From Neobacillus cucumis (GTDB taxonomy: Bacteria > Bacillota > Bacilli > Bacillales > Cytobacillaceae): a DNA stretch of 64,000 nt. Both the position numbers and the translations under genes were made by a program. Shown piece after piece: positions 16,884-26,341 of the stretch (position 1 is its first letter; each line of letters starts with the position of its first letter). The notes under the pieces are model-generated. The model ran no database searches, was not told the DNA's origin, and saw nothing but the letters and a program-made list of their open reading frames with translations. The stretch lies in assembly GCF_016908975.1 (NCBI RefSeq), contig NZ_JAFBEX010000011.1, positions 62,001-126,000 of the forward strand. The letters run 5' to 3'.

Positions 16884-18439
16884 TGGATAATGCGATTGGA
16901 CGAAGGATACCGGAAGAAATTTATGGACTTGGAACACTTAGACAGTTTGAATCGGATGGGTTGGTGAAAAATACACAGAAATCCAAAGACCGCCAAAGAA
17001 ATCCTGAAAGAAATAAAATTCTTGATTCTCTTGAAACCGCAATCCGAGAAACAGGTTTAAAGGATGGAATGACGATTTCCTTCCACCATCATTTCCGAAA
17101 TGGCGATTATATTGTGAATATGGTGATGGAGACGATTGCCAGAATGGGAATGAAGGACCTTGTCTTGGCAGCAAGTTCTCTCTCAAAAATCCATGCGCCA
17201 TTGATTCATCATATAAAAAATGGAGTCATTCGGAGGATTGAGACGAGTGGAGTCAGAGGTGAATTGGCTGAGGCCATTTCAGACGGCTTGGTGGATGTTC
17301 CCATTGTGATTAATTCCCATGGAGGCAGAGCAAGGGCGATTGCCTCAGGGGAACTATCGATTGACGTTGCTTTTTTAGGCGTCCCATCTTGTGATCCTGC
17401 CGGCAATGCCAATGGATACTCAAGGGATAATCAATCTTTATCGGAATGCGGTGCGCTGGGATATGCCAAGGTGGATGCCCAGTATGCTGAAAAGGTCGTC
17501 TTAATTACGGATCATTTGGTTGAATATCCTAATACACCTTTTGCTATTCCTGAATCTCATGTTGATTATATTGTCGTTGTCGACTCTATCGGTGATCCAA
17601 ATGGAATTATGTCAGAAGCCACTCGATATACCAAAAATCCCAAGGACCTGCTCATCGCTCAGCATGCAGCTAATGTAATCGTCGCTTCCGGCTATTTCGA
17701 GGACGGGTTTTCGTTGCAGACAGGGTCTGGAGGAAGCTCACTGGCTGCTACAAGATTTCTTAGAGAAAAGATGATTGATAGAAATATTACAGCAAGTTTT
17801 GCATTAGGCGGCATAACTGGCCAAATGGTTGAACTCCATGAGGAGGGTCTGATTAAAAAGTTATTGGATGTTCAAGGCTTTGATTTAAAAGCGGTCGCTT
17901 CCCTTAAAAACAACCGTTTTCATCAGCAAATTTGTGCGGAGTATTATGCCAGCCCTGATAATCCAGGAAGTGCAGTTAATCAGTTAGATGTAACGGTATT
18001 AAGCGCATTAGAAATCGACCTGGATTTTAATGTGAACGTTATCACAGGTTCCGATGGGGTAATTCGTGGAGCTTCCGGCGGACACAGTGATTCAGCTGCT
18101 GGGGCGGCCTGCACCATTGTCGTCGCTCCGCTCATCAGGGGCAGAATGCCTTCCATTCTTGATAGAGTACATACAATAGTGACCCCGGGTTGTTCCATTG
18201 ATGTGTTGGTTACAGACCAGGGAATTGCTGTTAATCCGCGAAGACTGGATTTGTATAGTAACCTTAAAAAAGCGAATCTGCCGGTTTTATCCATTGAAGA
18301 GCTCAAAGCAAAAGCCAATCACATTGTTGGAACCCCTGAACCGATTAGGGTCGAAGATAAAATTGTCGGTTTGGTCAAGTATCGAGATGGCTCGGTGATT
18401 GATGTGATTCACCAAGTGAAGAGGGGGCCTTGGGCATGA
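16883..18439 (+). CDS. citF: Citrate lyase alpha subunit (citrate:acetyl-ACP transferase)
   Basis: Exchanges the acetyl group on the carrier protein for citrate. 518 residues of the CoA-transferase-like CitF family, with MTISFHHHFRNGDY near the N-terminus and GGHSDSAAGA and IVTPGCSIDVLVTDQGIAVNPRR near the C-terminus. ATG 16883 is chosen because GGAGGA is 12 bases upstream; a GTG at 16874 would be too close. TAATG overlaps the citE stop and ATGA overlaps the citX start. Confidence 0.95.
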   Translation: MDNAIGRRIPEEIYGLGTLRQFESDGLVKNTQKSKDRQRNPERNKILDSLETAIRETGLKDGMTISFHHHFRNGDYIVNMVMETIARMGMKDLVLAASSLSKIHAPLIHHIKNGVIRRIETSGVRGELAEAISDGLVDVPIVINSHGGRARAIASGELSIDVAFLGVPSCDPAGNANGYSRDNQSLSECGALGYAKVDAQYAEKVVLITDHLVEYPNTPFAIPESHVDYIVVVDSIGDPNGIMSEATRYTKNPKDLLIAQHAANVIVASGYFEDGFSLQTGSGGSSLAATRFLREKMIDRNITASFALGGITGQMVELHEEGLIKKLLDVQGFDLKAVASLKNNRFHQQICAEYYASPDNPGSAVNQLDVTVLSALEIDLDFNVNVITGSDGVIRGASGGHSDSAAGAACTIVVAPLIRGRMPSILDRVHTIVTPGCSIDVLVTDQGIAVNPRRLDLYSNLKKANLPVLSIEELKAKANHIVGTPEPIRVEDKIVGLVKYRDGSVIDVIHQVKRGPWA

Positions 18440-18966
18440 TCGCATCCCAAGAAATAACGCTTGAGCAAATATTAGAGGCCCGCGAGCGTCGGGCTGCCTT
18501 GCAAAAGCAATTAGTAGAGAAGTACAGGCTGCCTTTAGTATCATTTACAGTCAATATGCCGGGCTCCATCAAGATAACTCCGGAAAGTAGTGCCATCTTT
18601 CGTAAGGGTTGTAAGGCATTGGAAGAAAAACTGAAAGAGATAGGTTGCCTTCTGGAGTATAGCAAAGTTGAAGTTCGTCATACCGGTTATGAAGCATACT
18701 TTGTTGTGATTACATCCGAACGGACTTTAAAGGGCCATATGTTACAGATTGAGAACGAACATCCGCTTGGCAGGCTGTTTGACCTTGATGTAATAGGAGT
18801 AGATGGAAAGCCAATCTCCAGAGAAGACTTGGGTGCTTCCAAACGTAAATGCCTGATTTGCGAGCAGGATGCACATGGCTGCGGACGAAGCAGACAGCAC
18901 ACAAGTGAAGTACTGATGGAAAAAATCAAAAGTATGGTAGATTCATATTTAAAGATTGAATCTTAG
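18436..18966 (+). CDS. citX: Holo-citrate lyase synthase (apo-CitD phosphoribosyl-dephospho-CoA transferase)
   Basis: Transfers the prosthetic group from its triphosphate precursor to CitD. 176 residues with GRLFDLDVIGVDGKPISR and KCLICEQDAHGCGRSRQH, the Cys-rich signature of CitX. ATG 18436 is chosen: GAGGGGG lies 8 bases upstream and ATGA overlaps the citF stop. A TTG at 18430 is in frame but less likely. Confidence 0.93.
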   Translation: MIASQEITLEQILEARERRAALQKQLVEKYRLPLVSFTVNMPGSIKITPESSAIFRKGCKALEEKLKEIGCLLEYSKVEVRHTGYEAYFVVITSERTLKGHMLQIENEHPLGRLFDLDVIGVDGKPISREDLGASKRKCLICEQDAHGCGRSRQHTSEVLMEKIKSMVDSYLKIES

Positions 18967-18975
18967 TTTAGAACA

Positions 18976-19077
18976 AATGGCCAAACGTCGCTTACCTTCC
19001 CGTCCATTATTTCCCCCCGGGATCATCCCTGCAAAGGGCAACACTGGTTTTTAGCAAGTTTGGCCATTCTTTTTTTG
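18976..19077 (+). terminator. Long-loop inverted repeat with T-tract between citX and citG
   Basis: AATGGCCAAAC (18976-18986) pairs with GTTTGGCCATT (19058-19068), and a T-run follows. The roughly 70-base loop contains further pairing (CCCGGGAT, CCCT/AGGG). It could be a partial terminator lowering citG expression. Confidence 0.55.
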
Positions 19078-19097
19078 AAGGGAGAAAGACGTAATTT

Positions 19098-19961
19098 ATG
19101 ACTGAACGGTGGATACAAACGATTTCTCAAAAAGCGCTGCTTTCTTTGCTTTATGAGGTTTCTGCAAGCCCCAAGCCCGGGCTGGTAGATAGATTCAATC
19201 AGGGGGCCCATAAGGATATGGACTTTTTTACATTTATGGCAAGCTCTGCTGCACTGAGTAACTATTTCAATGACTGTGCTGCCGAAGGCCTAAAATACGC
19301 TGGACAAAATCCGCAAGAACTGTTTCAAGCTCTAAGAAGTCTTGGCATGGATGCTGAAAAGTCAATGTTTGAGGCCACGGATAACGTTAACACCCATAAA
19401 GGTCTGGTTTTTTCCTTGGGAATCATCTGTGCGGCAGCTTCTTGCTGTATGACAGAAAATGAAACTAAAATGGTCACCACGGATACTATCTGCGAAAAAG
19501 TTTCCTTCATGACGCAGGGTTTATGTTTAAGAGAATTGACTTATATGAACAAGTCGGATGCTCTTACTTATGGAGAGAAATTATATCAGAAATACGGGCT
19601 GAGAGGGATACGTGGAGAGGTCGAAAGCGGTTTTCCGACGGTGCGGAAGTACTCTCTCCCTGAGTTAAAAAAATTAAAATCAATGAAAACCTTGCATCTT
19701 AATGATATTTTGGTCCAGGTACTCCTCCATCTGATGGCAGTCAATGAAGATACTAATATCGTGGCAAGACATGATTTGGAAACATTGGAATTTGTCCATC
19801 ATAAAGCCATAAAGGTGCTTGATTTGGGTGGGATCATGACACCAAAGGGTTTACAGATGACCCATGAAATGGATAGGGAATTTATCGACAGAAACATCAG
19901 TCCGGGAGGATCAGCTGACTTATTGGCAGTAACTGTTATGTTTGATCTCCTTTCACAATGA
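19098..19961 (+). CDS. citG: Triphosphoribosyl-dephospho-CoA synthase
   Basis: Makes the citrate lyase prosthetic-group precursor from ATP and dephospho-CoA. 287 residues; SPKPGLVDRFNQGAHKDMDFFTFM near residue 20-45 and NTHKGLVFSLG near residue 97 are the conserved CitG/MdcB motifs. GAAGGGAG lies upstream of the ATG. Last gene of the operon, set apart from citX by 131 bp with an inverted repeat. Confidence 0.94.
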   Translation: MTERWIQTISQKALLSLLYEVSASPKPGLVDRFNQGAHKDMDFFTFMASSAALSNYFNDCAAEGLKYAGQNPQELFQALRSLGMDAEKSMFEATDNVNTHKGLVFSLGIICAAASCCMTENETKMVTTDTICEKVSFMTQGLCLRELTYMNKSDALTYGEKLYQKYGLRGIRGEVESGFPTVRKYSLPELKKLKSMKTLHLNDILVQVLLHLMAVNEDTNIVARHDLETLEFVHHKAIKVLDLGGIMTPKGLQMTHEMDREFIDRNISPGGSADLLAVTVMFDLLSQ

Positions 19962-20010
19962 GTGATCAGACGAAATAGTTTTTCCTGAACTCCAATTAAC
20001 CAGATAGAGA

Positions 20011-20026
20011 AGTTCCACGTGAAACA
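20011..20026 (+). promoter_or_regulatory. parS-like ParB (Spo0J) binding site
   Basis: AGTTCCACGTGAAACA matches TGTTNCACGTGAAACA at every position but the first. It is intergenic, between citG and a terminator. A genuine parS would place this region in the origin-proximal part of the chromosome, as in B. subtilis. Confidence 0.75.
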
Positions 20027-20078
20027 TTTTCTTAAAGTCCATGCTATAATTAACAATAGTCAGTATAGGTCTTAACAA

Positions 20079-20110
20079 AAAAACTCGGATTAATCTTTCC
20101 GAGTTTTACT
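20079..20110. terminator. Terminator of the citrate lyase operon
   Basis: AAAACTCGG pairs with CCGAGTTTT. The stem overlaps the 3' end of the small minus-strand gene. Confidence 0.85.
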
Positions 20111-20236
20111 TTGCTGGACGCCTTCAGCTAGTTCTATTACGCCCCAGTCCATAATGTTCTTTCTTTTTACTTCTTCAAATACTTTTGATTTCTTCGAATT
20201 CTCATTTTTTTCTTCATTAGGATTAACTTTTTCCAT
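20090..20236 (-). CDS. Small charged protein, 48 residues
   Basis: Starts MEKVNPNEEKNENSKKSK and continues with EVKRKNIMDWGVIELAEGVQ. Very hydrophilic, Lys/Glu-rich, no membrane segment. AGAGGTG lies 8 bases before the ATG at 20236. Its last codons run through a terminator stem. Function unknown; the good ribosome binding site supports it being real. Confidence 0.55.
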   Translation of the reverse strand: MEKVNPNEEKNENSKKSKVFEEVKRKNIMDWGVIELAEGVQQSKTRKD

Positions 20237-20299
20237 GATTGAACACCTCTTAAGCTTAGTTTGTTTCAAAAAACAATAAATACCCATAATATCCTAAAA

Positions 20300-20336
20300 A
20301 AGACAGCCTTCCTATTTATTTGGAAGACTGTTTTTA
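20300..20336 (-). terminator. Terminator of the CdaR-type regulator
   Basis: ACAGCCTTCC pairs with GGAAGACTGT; a T-run follows on the minus strand. Confidence 0.8.
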
Positions 20337-20346
20337 GAAAAGGCAT

Positions 20347-21390
20347 TTACATGGAGGATTGCATTTTATACAGGACATATCCTGTAAAGAGTTGAAATAA
20401 GTCGGTAAATTTCTTTGGATTTTTATTTGTTAGAATTTCAAGCCTCTGTAACCGATAAGCTAAACTATTTCGATGGATATGAAGCTCCTTTGAAATAGCA
20501 TTCATATCACCACTGTTATTAATATAGCAAAGAAGCGTTTCAACAAGCTCTTGTCCTTTAGGATTAGCCTCTAGTTCCTGGAAAAAATGACTAATCTCAC
20601 CAAGTGATGTATCTTTATTAGTTAAATAATCAATAAATTTTAACTCTTGATAATAGCAGAAAGTAGAGGGAAATTCTAATTTATCAGCTATATCTATCGC
20701 TCTTTTTGCTTCATGTACGGATTTTGCAACATGTGTGCTGCTATCACCGATACCAATTCTTGTGCTGTTTTGAGTGATGGTAGATTCCAATCTTTTTAAA
20801 ATGTCACTATCGTTTGGCACAATCAGTAACAAGGTAGATTTATTCAGTTTGAATGTAAATTCCTGATCACGCAGATAGGGTTCTTTTTTGGTTTCACCCT
20901 TGACAATAATCGCTTTTCTTTCCAGTTTTAAATTAATTCCAATGGCTTCCCCACTATTAATAAAGGCATCATCATATGGTTCTAAACGGAAAATCCATTG
21001 ATATAAAAATTCTTCCTTCATTTGTTCTTGAATTCTGCGCTCTCTAAATAAAAATTCCTGATCAATTAATAATTCAGCAGTAACACGGACTAATTCAGCA
21101 AAAGGTTCAACAATCTTAGGTTCCCCGCTTATGCCAATGACTCCTATAATATCCTTCTTAAAATGAATAGGGATATTGACACCGGGCTTTGAGGAAGTAT
21201 CTGATTCATAAACGGAAACGATTTTTCCTAGATTAATAGCTGATAAGGCACCTTCATGAAAGGTACCGATTCGATTTGCTTCCCCACTTCCAATAATAGT
21301 CCCCACTTCGTCCATAATATTTACATTATACGGAATCACCTTCATGACTTTATCTGCAATCTCTTGAGCTAAAACTTTATGTATTTTCAA
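20347..21390 (-). CDS. cdaR: CdaR-type sugar-diacid utilisation regulator
   Basis: Transcription factor sensing sugar diacids such as glucarate. Residues 1-130 form the diacid recognition domain (KVLAQEIADKVMKVIPYNVNIMD; GVIGISGEP), the middle is a GGDEF-like regulator domain, and the C-terminus is a PucR/CdaR helix-turn-helix (GDMNAISKELHIHRNSLAYRLQRLE). I chose TTG 21390 because AAGGAGG lies 8 bases upstream; the longer frame to 21516 has no binding site. It is divergent from the glucarate gene island, its likely target. Confidence 0.9.
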   Translation of the reverse strand: MKIHKVLAQEIADKVMKVIPYNVNIMDEVGTIIGSGEANRIGTFHEGALSAINLGKIVSVYESDTSSKPGVNIPIHFKKDIIGVIGISGEPKIVEPFAELVRVTAELLIDQEFLFRERRIQEQMKEEFLYQWIFRLEPYDDAFINSGEAIGINLKLERKAIIVKGETKKEPYLRDQEFTFKLNKSTLLLIVPNDSDILKRLESTITQNSTRIGIGDSSTHVAKSVHEAKRAIDIADKLEFPSTFCYYQELKFIDYLTNKDTSLGEISHFFQELEANPKGQELVETLLCYINNSGDMNAISKELHIHRNSLAYRLQRLEILTNKNPKKFTDLFQLFTGYVLYKMQSSM

Positions 21391-21522
21391 AACAATAGCC
21401 TCCTTGCAGTGTAAACTGTTTATTATCCCCATTTGTAATTTTTGGTTATTTGACCAAAAAAAGTAAGAGAATATTAGTGAATTGAATGATGATTTATTTG
21501 TAAGACAATTATACAATAAAAA

Positions 21523-21536
21523 TGTAAACGGTTACT
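21523..21536 (+). promoter_or_regulatory. cre site (CcpA), glucarate island
   Basis: TGTAAACGGTTACT matches 13 of 14 consensus positions, in the divergent region between cdaR and the catabolic genes. Confidence 0.7.
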
Positions 21537-21697
21537 AAAAATTTAATAAAGTTAAAGATATTTTTGAATTATTGTAATAAAACAGACATTTTATGATTAT
21601 TGACTATTTTAGCTTTCCATGAAACTTAAAATCTAGTTGTTCACTTGCCTAAAAATGTATAGATAAACTTTAGCAAATTGAATAAAGATATTTTCAC

Positions 21698-21711
21698 CAA
21701 AACCGTTTACA
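21698..21711 (-). promoter_or_regulatory. Second cre-like site, glucarate island
   Basis: On the minus strand, TGTAAACGGTTTTG matches 12 of 14 positions. A small palindrome, GTGAAcagtTTCAC, follows at 21720-21733 and could be an operator for the local regulators. Confidence 0.5.
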
Positions 21712-21793
21712 ATAGATATGTGAACAGTTTCACAAACTTTCAAAGATCACATATTTATAAATTGGAAAAATGAATAAGCTGGGAGGAGTCACG

Positions 21794-22344
21794 ATGTTTA
21801 AGCCAAAAGGGGTCATTCCCACATTAGTCACACCATTAGATAAGAATGGCCAACTGATGGAAGATGAACTGCGAAAAGTCATTGATTACACCATTGCAGA
21901 TGGTGTTCACGAATTATTTGTCTTAGGAAGCAGTGGCTAAATTTACGGGCTTACGCCAGAATAAAAACGCTGTGTTGTGGAAGTAACAGTGGATCACACT
22001 GCTGGAAGGGTTCCTGTTTATTGTGGGGCTAGTGAGAGCACGACTAAAGACTGTATTTAAACAGCTCAGATGGTCGAAGAAATTGGCGTTGTTGCAGCAC
22101 TTTCTGTCTTAACTCCATATTTTATGACACCAACACAAACGGAGTTAGCTGATCATTTTAAAGCGATTGCGAAGTCAACAAATTTACCAATTATTCTTTA
22201 TGGGAATGAAGCTCGAACTCAGGTGAAAGAATGGTAGGAATTGATGTGGGTTATGCTTTTGGACCTGCAGCCGAGATGAATCCAGAAAGCAAGACAATCT
22301 TAGAAAATGTTTTAAAAGATTTAGAACTCTACCAAATTTATTAA
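21794..22344 (+). pseudogene. Decayed DHDPS/NAL-family aldolase or dehydratase (keto-deoxyglucarate step)
   Basis: GGGAGGAG and an ATG lead into MFKPKGVIPTLVTPLDKNG, then ELFVLGSSG, typical of the dihydrodipicolinate synthase superfamily. Three in-frame TAA codons sit where relatives have Glu (before IYGLTPE, after TPE, and before TAQMVEE). The frame then ends at TAG near 22236, and another frame gives GIDVGYAFGP and a normal C-terminus. About 130 central codons, including the Schiff-base Lys, are missing. Position and family suggest it once split or dehydrated 5-keto-4-deoxyglucarate. It cannot encode an active enzyme. Confidence 0.9.
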
Positions 22345-22369
22345 TTTCCTAAGGGAAGGAAGAAATAAC

Positions 22370-23695
22370 ATGCCATTATTGTATGTTGCCTTAGCTGTTG
22401 TCCTTTTACTTGTTTTAATGATTCCTCTAAAAATGAATGGTTTCATAGCCCTACTCTTAACTTCATTATTTGTTGGTTTCCTCGTAGGAATGCCTTTGGA
22501 TAAAATTTGGGATACCATTGGTGCTGGTCTTGGTGGACAGCTGAGCGGCACGGCTCTTATTGTTGGACTTGGCGCTATGCTTGGAACGGTGATGGCTGAT
22601 GCGGGAGCTGCACAGAAAATTGCTAATAGTTTAGTAGATAAAATGGGAATTAAAAGAGTCCAACTTGCTATATTAATCGCTTCATTTGTACTTGGCATTA
22701 CCATGTTTTATGAAGTAGCTTTTGTGTTATTAATTCCACTTGTATTTGTCATTGTTCGTCAAACAAAGTTAAATCTTTTATGGGTTGCTTTACCAATGTC
22801 AATCGGGTTATCAACTTGTCATAGTTTTCTCCCGCCGCATCCAGGGCCTGCAGCCGTTGTTGGCGTCTTCCATGCGGATATGGGACTAACTCTTTTATAC
22901 GGTTTAATTATTGCTATACCTGTAGCTGCTTTTATTGCACTTACTTGGCCTAGACTTCCATTTGTTAAAAAGATTAATCCAATCATTCCTGATGGACTTA
23001 TTACGAACAAAACATTTAAAGAAGAAGAAATGCCATCCTTTGGATCAAGTATTTTCGTTGCGCTTATTCCAGTAGTACTTATGGCCCTTGATGCTATTTC
23101 CACTATATTTTTACCAGAAGGTAATGGTTTTAGGCACGTAATGGATTTCATCGGTGAATCAAATATGGCATTGTTAATCGCTTTGTTAATTTCTATGTGG
23201 CTTTTAGGACCAAGAATCGGCCGTCCACTAAAAGATGTCATGCAGTCTTGTTCGAATGCAGTTAAGCCAATGGCAATGATCATTTTGGTAATTGGTGCGG
23301 GAGGTGCATTTAAGCAAGTCCTTGTTGATGGTGGAATTGCCGATTACATCAAAGATATCACAGCGGGCTGGCATATGTCTCCAATCATCCTTGCTTGGAT
23401 CATCGCTGCTCTCTTACGTATTGCTCTTGGTTCAGCAACCGTTGCAGTTATGACGGCTGCTGGAGTGGTACTACCTATCGCTCAAAGCTCAGGAATAAGC
23501 ATGGAATTAATGACACTTGCCGTTACATGCGGAAGTATAGCTTTCTCCCACGTAACGGATCCAGGATTCTGGATGTTTAAGGAATACCTAAATTTATCGG
23601 TTGGTGAGGCAATTAAAATAAGAACCACTTATACAACTGCACTTTCCATCCTTGGTTTAATCGGTGTATTAATCCTGAATATGTTTATTGGATAA
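22370..23695 (+). CDS. GntP-family permease (gluconate/glycerate/sugar-diacid type)
   Basis: Membrane H+ symporter of the GntP family, 441 residues with about 12 hydrophobic segments. Conserved features include STCHSFLPPHPGPAAV (about 145-160) and the C-terminal HVTDPGFWMFKEY. GGGAAGG lies upstream of the ATG. It lies in the glucarate island, so glucarate, galactarate or glycerate is the likely substrate rather than gluconate. Confidence 0.92.
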   Translation: MPLLYVALAVVLLLVLMIPLKMNGFIALLLTSLFVGFLVGMPLDKIWDTIGAGLGGQLSGTALIVGLGAMLGTVMADAGAAQKIANSLVDKMGIKRVQLAILIASFVLGITMFYEVAFVLLIPLVFVIVRQTKLNLLWVALPMSIGLSTCHSFLPPHPGPAAVVGVFHADMGLTLLYGLIIAIPVAAFIALTWPRLPFVKKINPIIPDGLITNKTFKEEEMPSFGSSIFVALIPVVLMALDAISTIFLPEGNGFRHVMDFIGESNMALLIALLISMWLLGPRIGRPLKDVMQSCSNAVKPMAMIILVIGAGGAFKQVLVDGGIADYIKDITAGWHMSPIILAWIIAALLRIALGSATVAVMTAAGVVLPIAQSSGISMELMTLAVTCGSIAFSHVTDPGFWMFKEYLNLSVGEAIKIRTTYTTALSILGLIGVLILNMFIG

Positions 23696-23784
23696 TATCT
23701 TCTTTTGAGTCAACCGGGCAGTAAATGATAGGGAAGTACAACCTTGTACCTCTTTTAATAAAAAAATTTGTAGGAGTGAAGTTA

Positions 23785-24675
23785 ATGATGAAGAAAATCG
23801 GATTTATTGGATTAGGAATTATGGGTAAGCCAATGAGCAAAAACTTGATCAAAGCTGGATTTCAGTTAATCGTTAGTGATTTTAATAAAGATGCCGTAAG
23901 TGAACTTGCACAATTAGGTGCAGAAGTAGAAACAACGCCAAAAGCGATTGCGGAAAAAGCAGATATCGTTATTACGATGCTACCAAACTCTCCAAACGTT
24001 AAAGCTGTTGCACTAGGAGAAAACGGACTAATTGAAGGTGCACGTGAAGGATTAATTTATGTGGACATGAGTTCAATTGCTCCAGCTGCTTCTCAAGAAG
24101 TATATGGTGCTTTAATTGAAAAGGGTGTTGAAATGTTAGACGCGCCTGTAAGCGGCGGCGAGCCAAAGGCTATTGATGGCACGATCTCCGTTATGGTCGG
24201 TGGTAAGAAAGAAGTATTTGCAGAAGTGCAAGATGTTTTAGCAGCAATGGCTGGATCTGTTGTACACGTTGGTGAGATTGGTGCAGGTAACGTAACAAAG
24301 CTTGCGAACCAAATAATCGTGGCTTTAAACATTGCAGCTGTGTCTGAAGCATTTGTTTTAGCACAAAAAGCTGGTGTAAATCCAGAGGCTGTCTATCAAG
24401 CAATCCGCGGCGGTTTAGCTGGAAGTACTGTTTTAGATGCCAAAGCACCAATGATGTTAGACCGCAACTTCAACCCTGGCTTCCGTATTAACTTACACAT
24501 TAAAGACTTAACAAATGCGATGGAAACTAGTCATGAGTTCGGTTCTCCAGCTCCCTTAACAGCAGCTGTTTTAGAAATGATGTATACCTTAAAGGGTGAT
24601 GGTCATGAGTTTGATGACCACAGCAGCCTATTAAAATACTATGAAAAATTAGCTAACGTAGAAATCTCACGTTAA
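23785..24675 (+). CDS. garR: 2-hydroxy-3-oxopropionate (tartronate semialdehyde) reductase
   Basis: Reduces tartronate semialdehyde to D-glycerate with NAD(P)H. 296 residues of the beta-hydroxyacid dehydrogenase family: Rossmann motif GFIGLGIMGKPMSKNL at residues 4-20, DAPVSGGEPKAIDGT near 120, catalytic Lys in GNVTKLANQ near 170. ATG 23785 is chosen because AGGAG is 9 bases upstream. Its product feeds the glycerate kinase two genes downstream. Confidence 0.93.
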   Translation: MMKKIGFIGLGIMGKPMSKNLIKAGFQLIVSDFNKDAVSELAQLGAEVETTPKAIAEKADIVITMLPNSPNVKAVALGENGLIEGAREGLIYVDMSSIAPAASQEVYGALIEKGVEMLDAPVSGGEPKAIDGTISVMVGGKKEVFAEVQDVLAAMAGSVVHVGEIGAGNVTKLANQIIVALNIAAVSEAFVLAQKAGVNPEAVYQAIRGGLAGSTVLDAKAPMMLDRNFNPGFRINLHIKDLTNAMETSHEFGSPAPLTAAVLEMMYTLKGDGHEFDDHSSLLKYYEKLANVEISR

Positions 24676-24701
24676 TGGTTTGATAGATTGATAAACATCA
24701 T

Positions 24702-24740
24702 AGGGAACGTGGCAATTTGTAGTTCTGCGTTCTCTCTTTT
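24702..24740 (+). terminator. Weak terminator between garR and gudD
   Basis: AGGGAACG pairs with CGTTCTCT, followed by CTTTTT; likely partial, since the genes form one pathway. Confidence 0.5.
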
Positions 24741-24775
24741 TACAAAACGAAACCATTTTGATTGGAGACATACCC

Positions 24776-26128
24776 ATGAATACAGTTGAAAAAGTGATTA
24801 ACGCTACTCCAGTTGTAACTGAAATGGATGTATATCCGGTTGCAGGCCGGGATAGTATGTTATTAAACCTTAGTGGTGCTCACGGAGCATACTTTACTAG
24901 AAACATTGTCATTTTAAAAGATAGTAATGGAAATGTTGGCGTTGGTGAAGTACCAGGCGGTGAAGGAATCCGTAAAACACTTGAAGATGCAAAAGCAATT
25001 GTCGTCGGATCTTCCATTGGTAACTATAACAATATACTAAATAAAGTACGAAGCGAATTTGCCGGTCGTGATTCAGCAGGCCGTGGTTTACAAACGTTTG
25101 ATTTACGGATTACCATCCATGCTGTTACAGCGATTGAAGCAGCCTTACTTGACCTGTTAGGAAAGCATCTAAATGTTCCGGTTGCCGCTCTTCTAGGTGA
25201 AGGCCAGCAACGTGATAAAGTTAAAACACTTGGTTACTTGTTCTATGTTGGCGACCGCAACAGGACTGACCTTCCATATTATAGAAATCCTGATTCTGAA
25301 GTGGAATGGTACCGTATCCGCCACGAAGAAGCGTTAACACCGGAAGCAGTTGTTCGCCTTGCTGAAGCTTCACAAGCACTTTATGGATTTAAAGACTTTA
25401 AGCTAAAAGGCGGCGTTTTAGAAGGGAAAGAAGAAATCAAAGCGATTAAGGCATTAAAGGAACGATTCCCTGATGCAAGAATTACCCTAGATCCAAACGG
25501 CGCTTGGTCTTTAAAAGAAGCAGTTGAGCTTTGCAAAGACATGCATGGAATTCTAACTTATGCTGAGGATCCATGTGGTGCAGAAAATGGATACTCTGGC
25601 CGTGAAGTCATGGCTGAGTTCAGAAGACAAACTGGTCTTCCAACAGCCACTAATATGATCGCGACTGATTGGCGTCAAATGGGCCACACCATTTCCCTAC
25701 AATCTGTAGATATTCCGCTTGCGGATCCGCACTTCTGGACCATGCAAGGTTCTGTGCGCGTAGCCCAAATGTGTAATGATTGGGGTTTAACTTGGGGTTC
25801 TCACTCCAATAACCACTTTGATATTTCCCTTGCGATGTTTACACATGTGGCTGCGGCTGCTCCAGGTGAGATTACGGCAATCGATACGCACTGGATATGG
25901 CAGGAAGGCGTTGAGCGGTTAACGAAGGATCCATTCCAAATTGTTGATGGTCACTTAGCCATTCCTGATAAGCCAGGTTTAGGTGTGGAAGTTGATATGG
26001 ACCAAATCAAGATGGCGCATGAGTTATATAACAACATGGGACTAAATTCTCGTGATGATTCAGTCGGAATGCAGTTCTATATCCCAGGCTGGAAGTTTGA
26101 TAACAAACGTCCGTGTTTAGTAAGATAA
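24776..26128 (+). CDS. gudD: Glucarate dehydratase
   Basis: Enolase-superfamily enzyme converting D-glucarate to 5-keto-4-deoxyglucarate. 450 residues. Visible active-site elements: KDFKLKGG (catalytic Lys), TLDPNGAW (Asp ligand), YAEDPCG (Glu ligand), ATNMIATDW (Asn ligand region), and HSNNHFDIS with the catalytic His. ATG 24776 follows GGAG at an 8-base spacing. The gene that should use the product is the decayed one at 21794. Confidence 0.95.
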   Translation: MNTVEKVINATPVVTEMDVYPVAGRDSMLLNLSGAHGAYFTRNIVILKDSNGNVGVGEVPGGEGIRKTLEDAKAIVVGSSIGNYNNILNKVRSEFAGRDSAGRGLQTFDLRITIHAVTAIEAALLDLLGKHLNVPVAALLGEGQQRDKVKTLGYLFYVGDRNRTDLPYYRNPDSEVEWYRIRHEEALTPEAVVRLAEASQALYGFKDFKLKGGVLEGKEEIKAIKALKERFPDARITLDPNGAWSLKEAVELCKDMHGILTYAEDPCGAENGYSGREVMAEFRRQTGLPTATNMIATDWRQMGHTISLQSVDIPLADPHFWTMQGSVRVAQMCNDWGLTWGSHSNNHFDISLAMFTHVAAAAPGEITAIDTHWIWQEGVERLTKDPFQIVDGHLAIPDKPGLGVEVDMDQIKMAHELYNNMGLNSRDDSVGMQFYIPGWKFDNKRPCLVR

Positions 26129-26130
26129 TA

Positions 26131-26259
26131 GGAAAAGCGGAAGTGACTGATCAGGGAAAAAAGTAGTTCATTTTTTCCTAGGGGCGCAAGGCTACAGACG
26201 AGCCTTCTTGACGGATTGGCTGTAGACCTTCGAGCCCCCAGGCGCTGCAGCTAGACAAT
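26131..26259. repeat. Bacillus-type intergenic repeat, copy 1
   Basis: On the minus strand it starts GTCTAGCTGCAGCGCCT and ends CCGCTTTTCC. Ends match the copy at 54582-54760 and part of 49718-49782. Confidence 0.6.
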
Positions 26260-26270
26260 CCTACAAATAG

Positions 26271-26300
26271 GGTGACTTCTTGGTCATCCTTCTCTTTTAA
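26271..26300 (+). terminator. Terminator-like hairpin after gudD
   Basis: GGGTGAC pairs with GTCATCC, followed by TTCTCTTTT. Confidence 0.5.
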
Positions 26301-26341
26301 AAAGCCGATATACTAAATTGACGATAAAAGGACCGATTATT

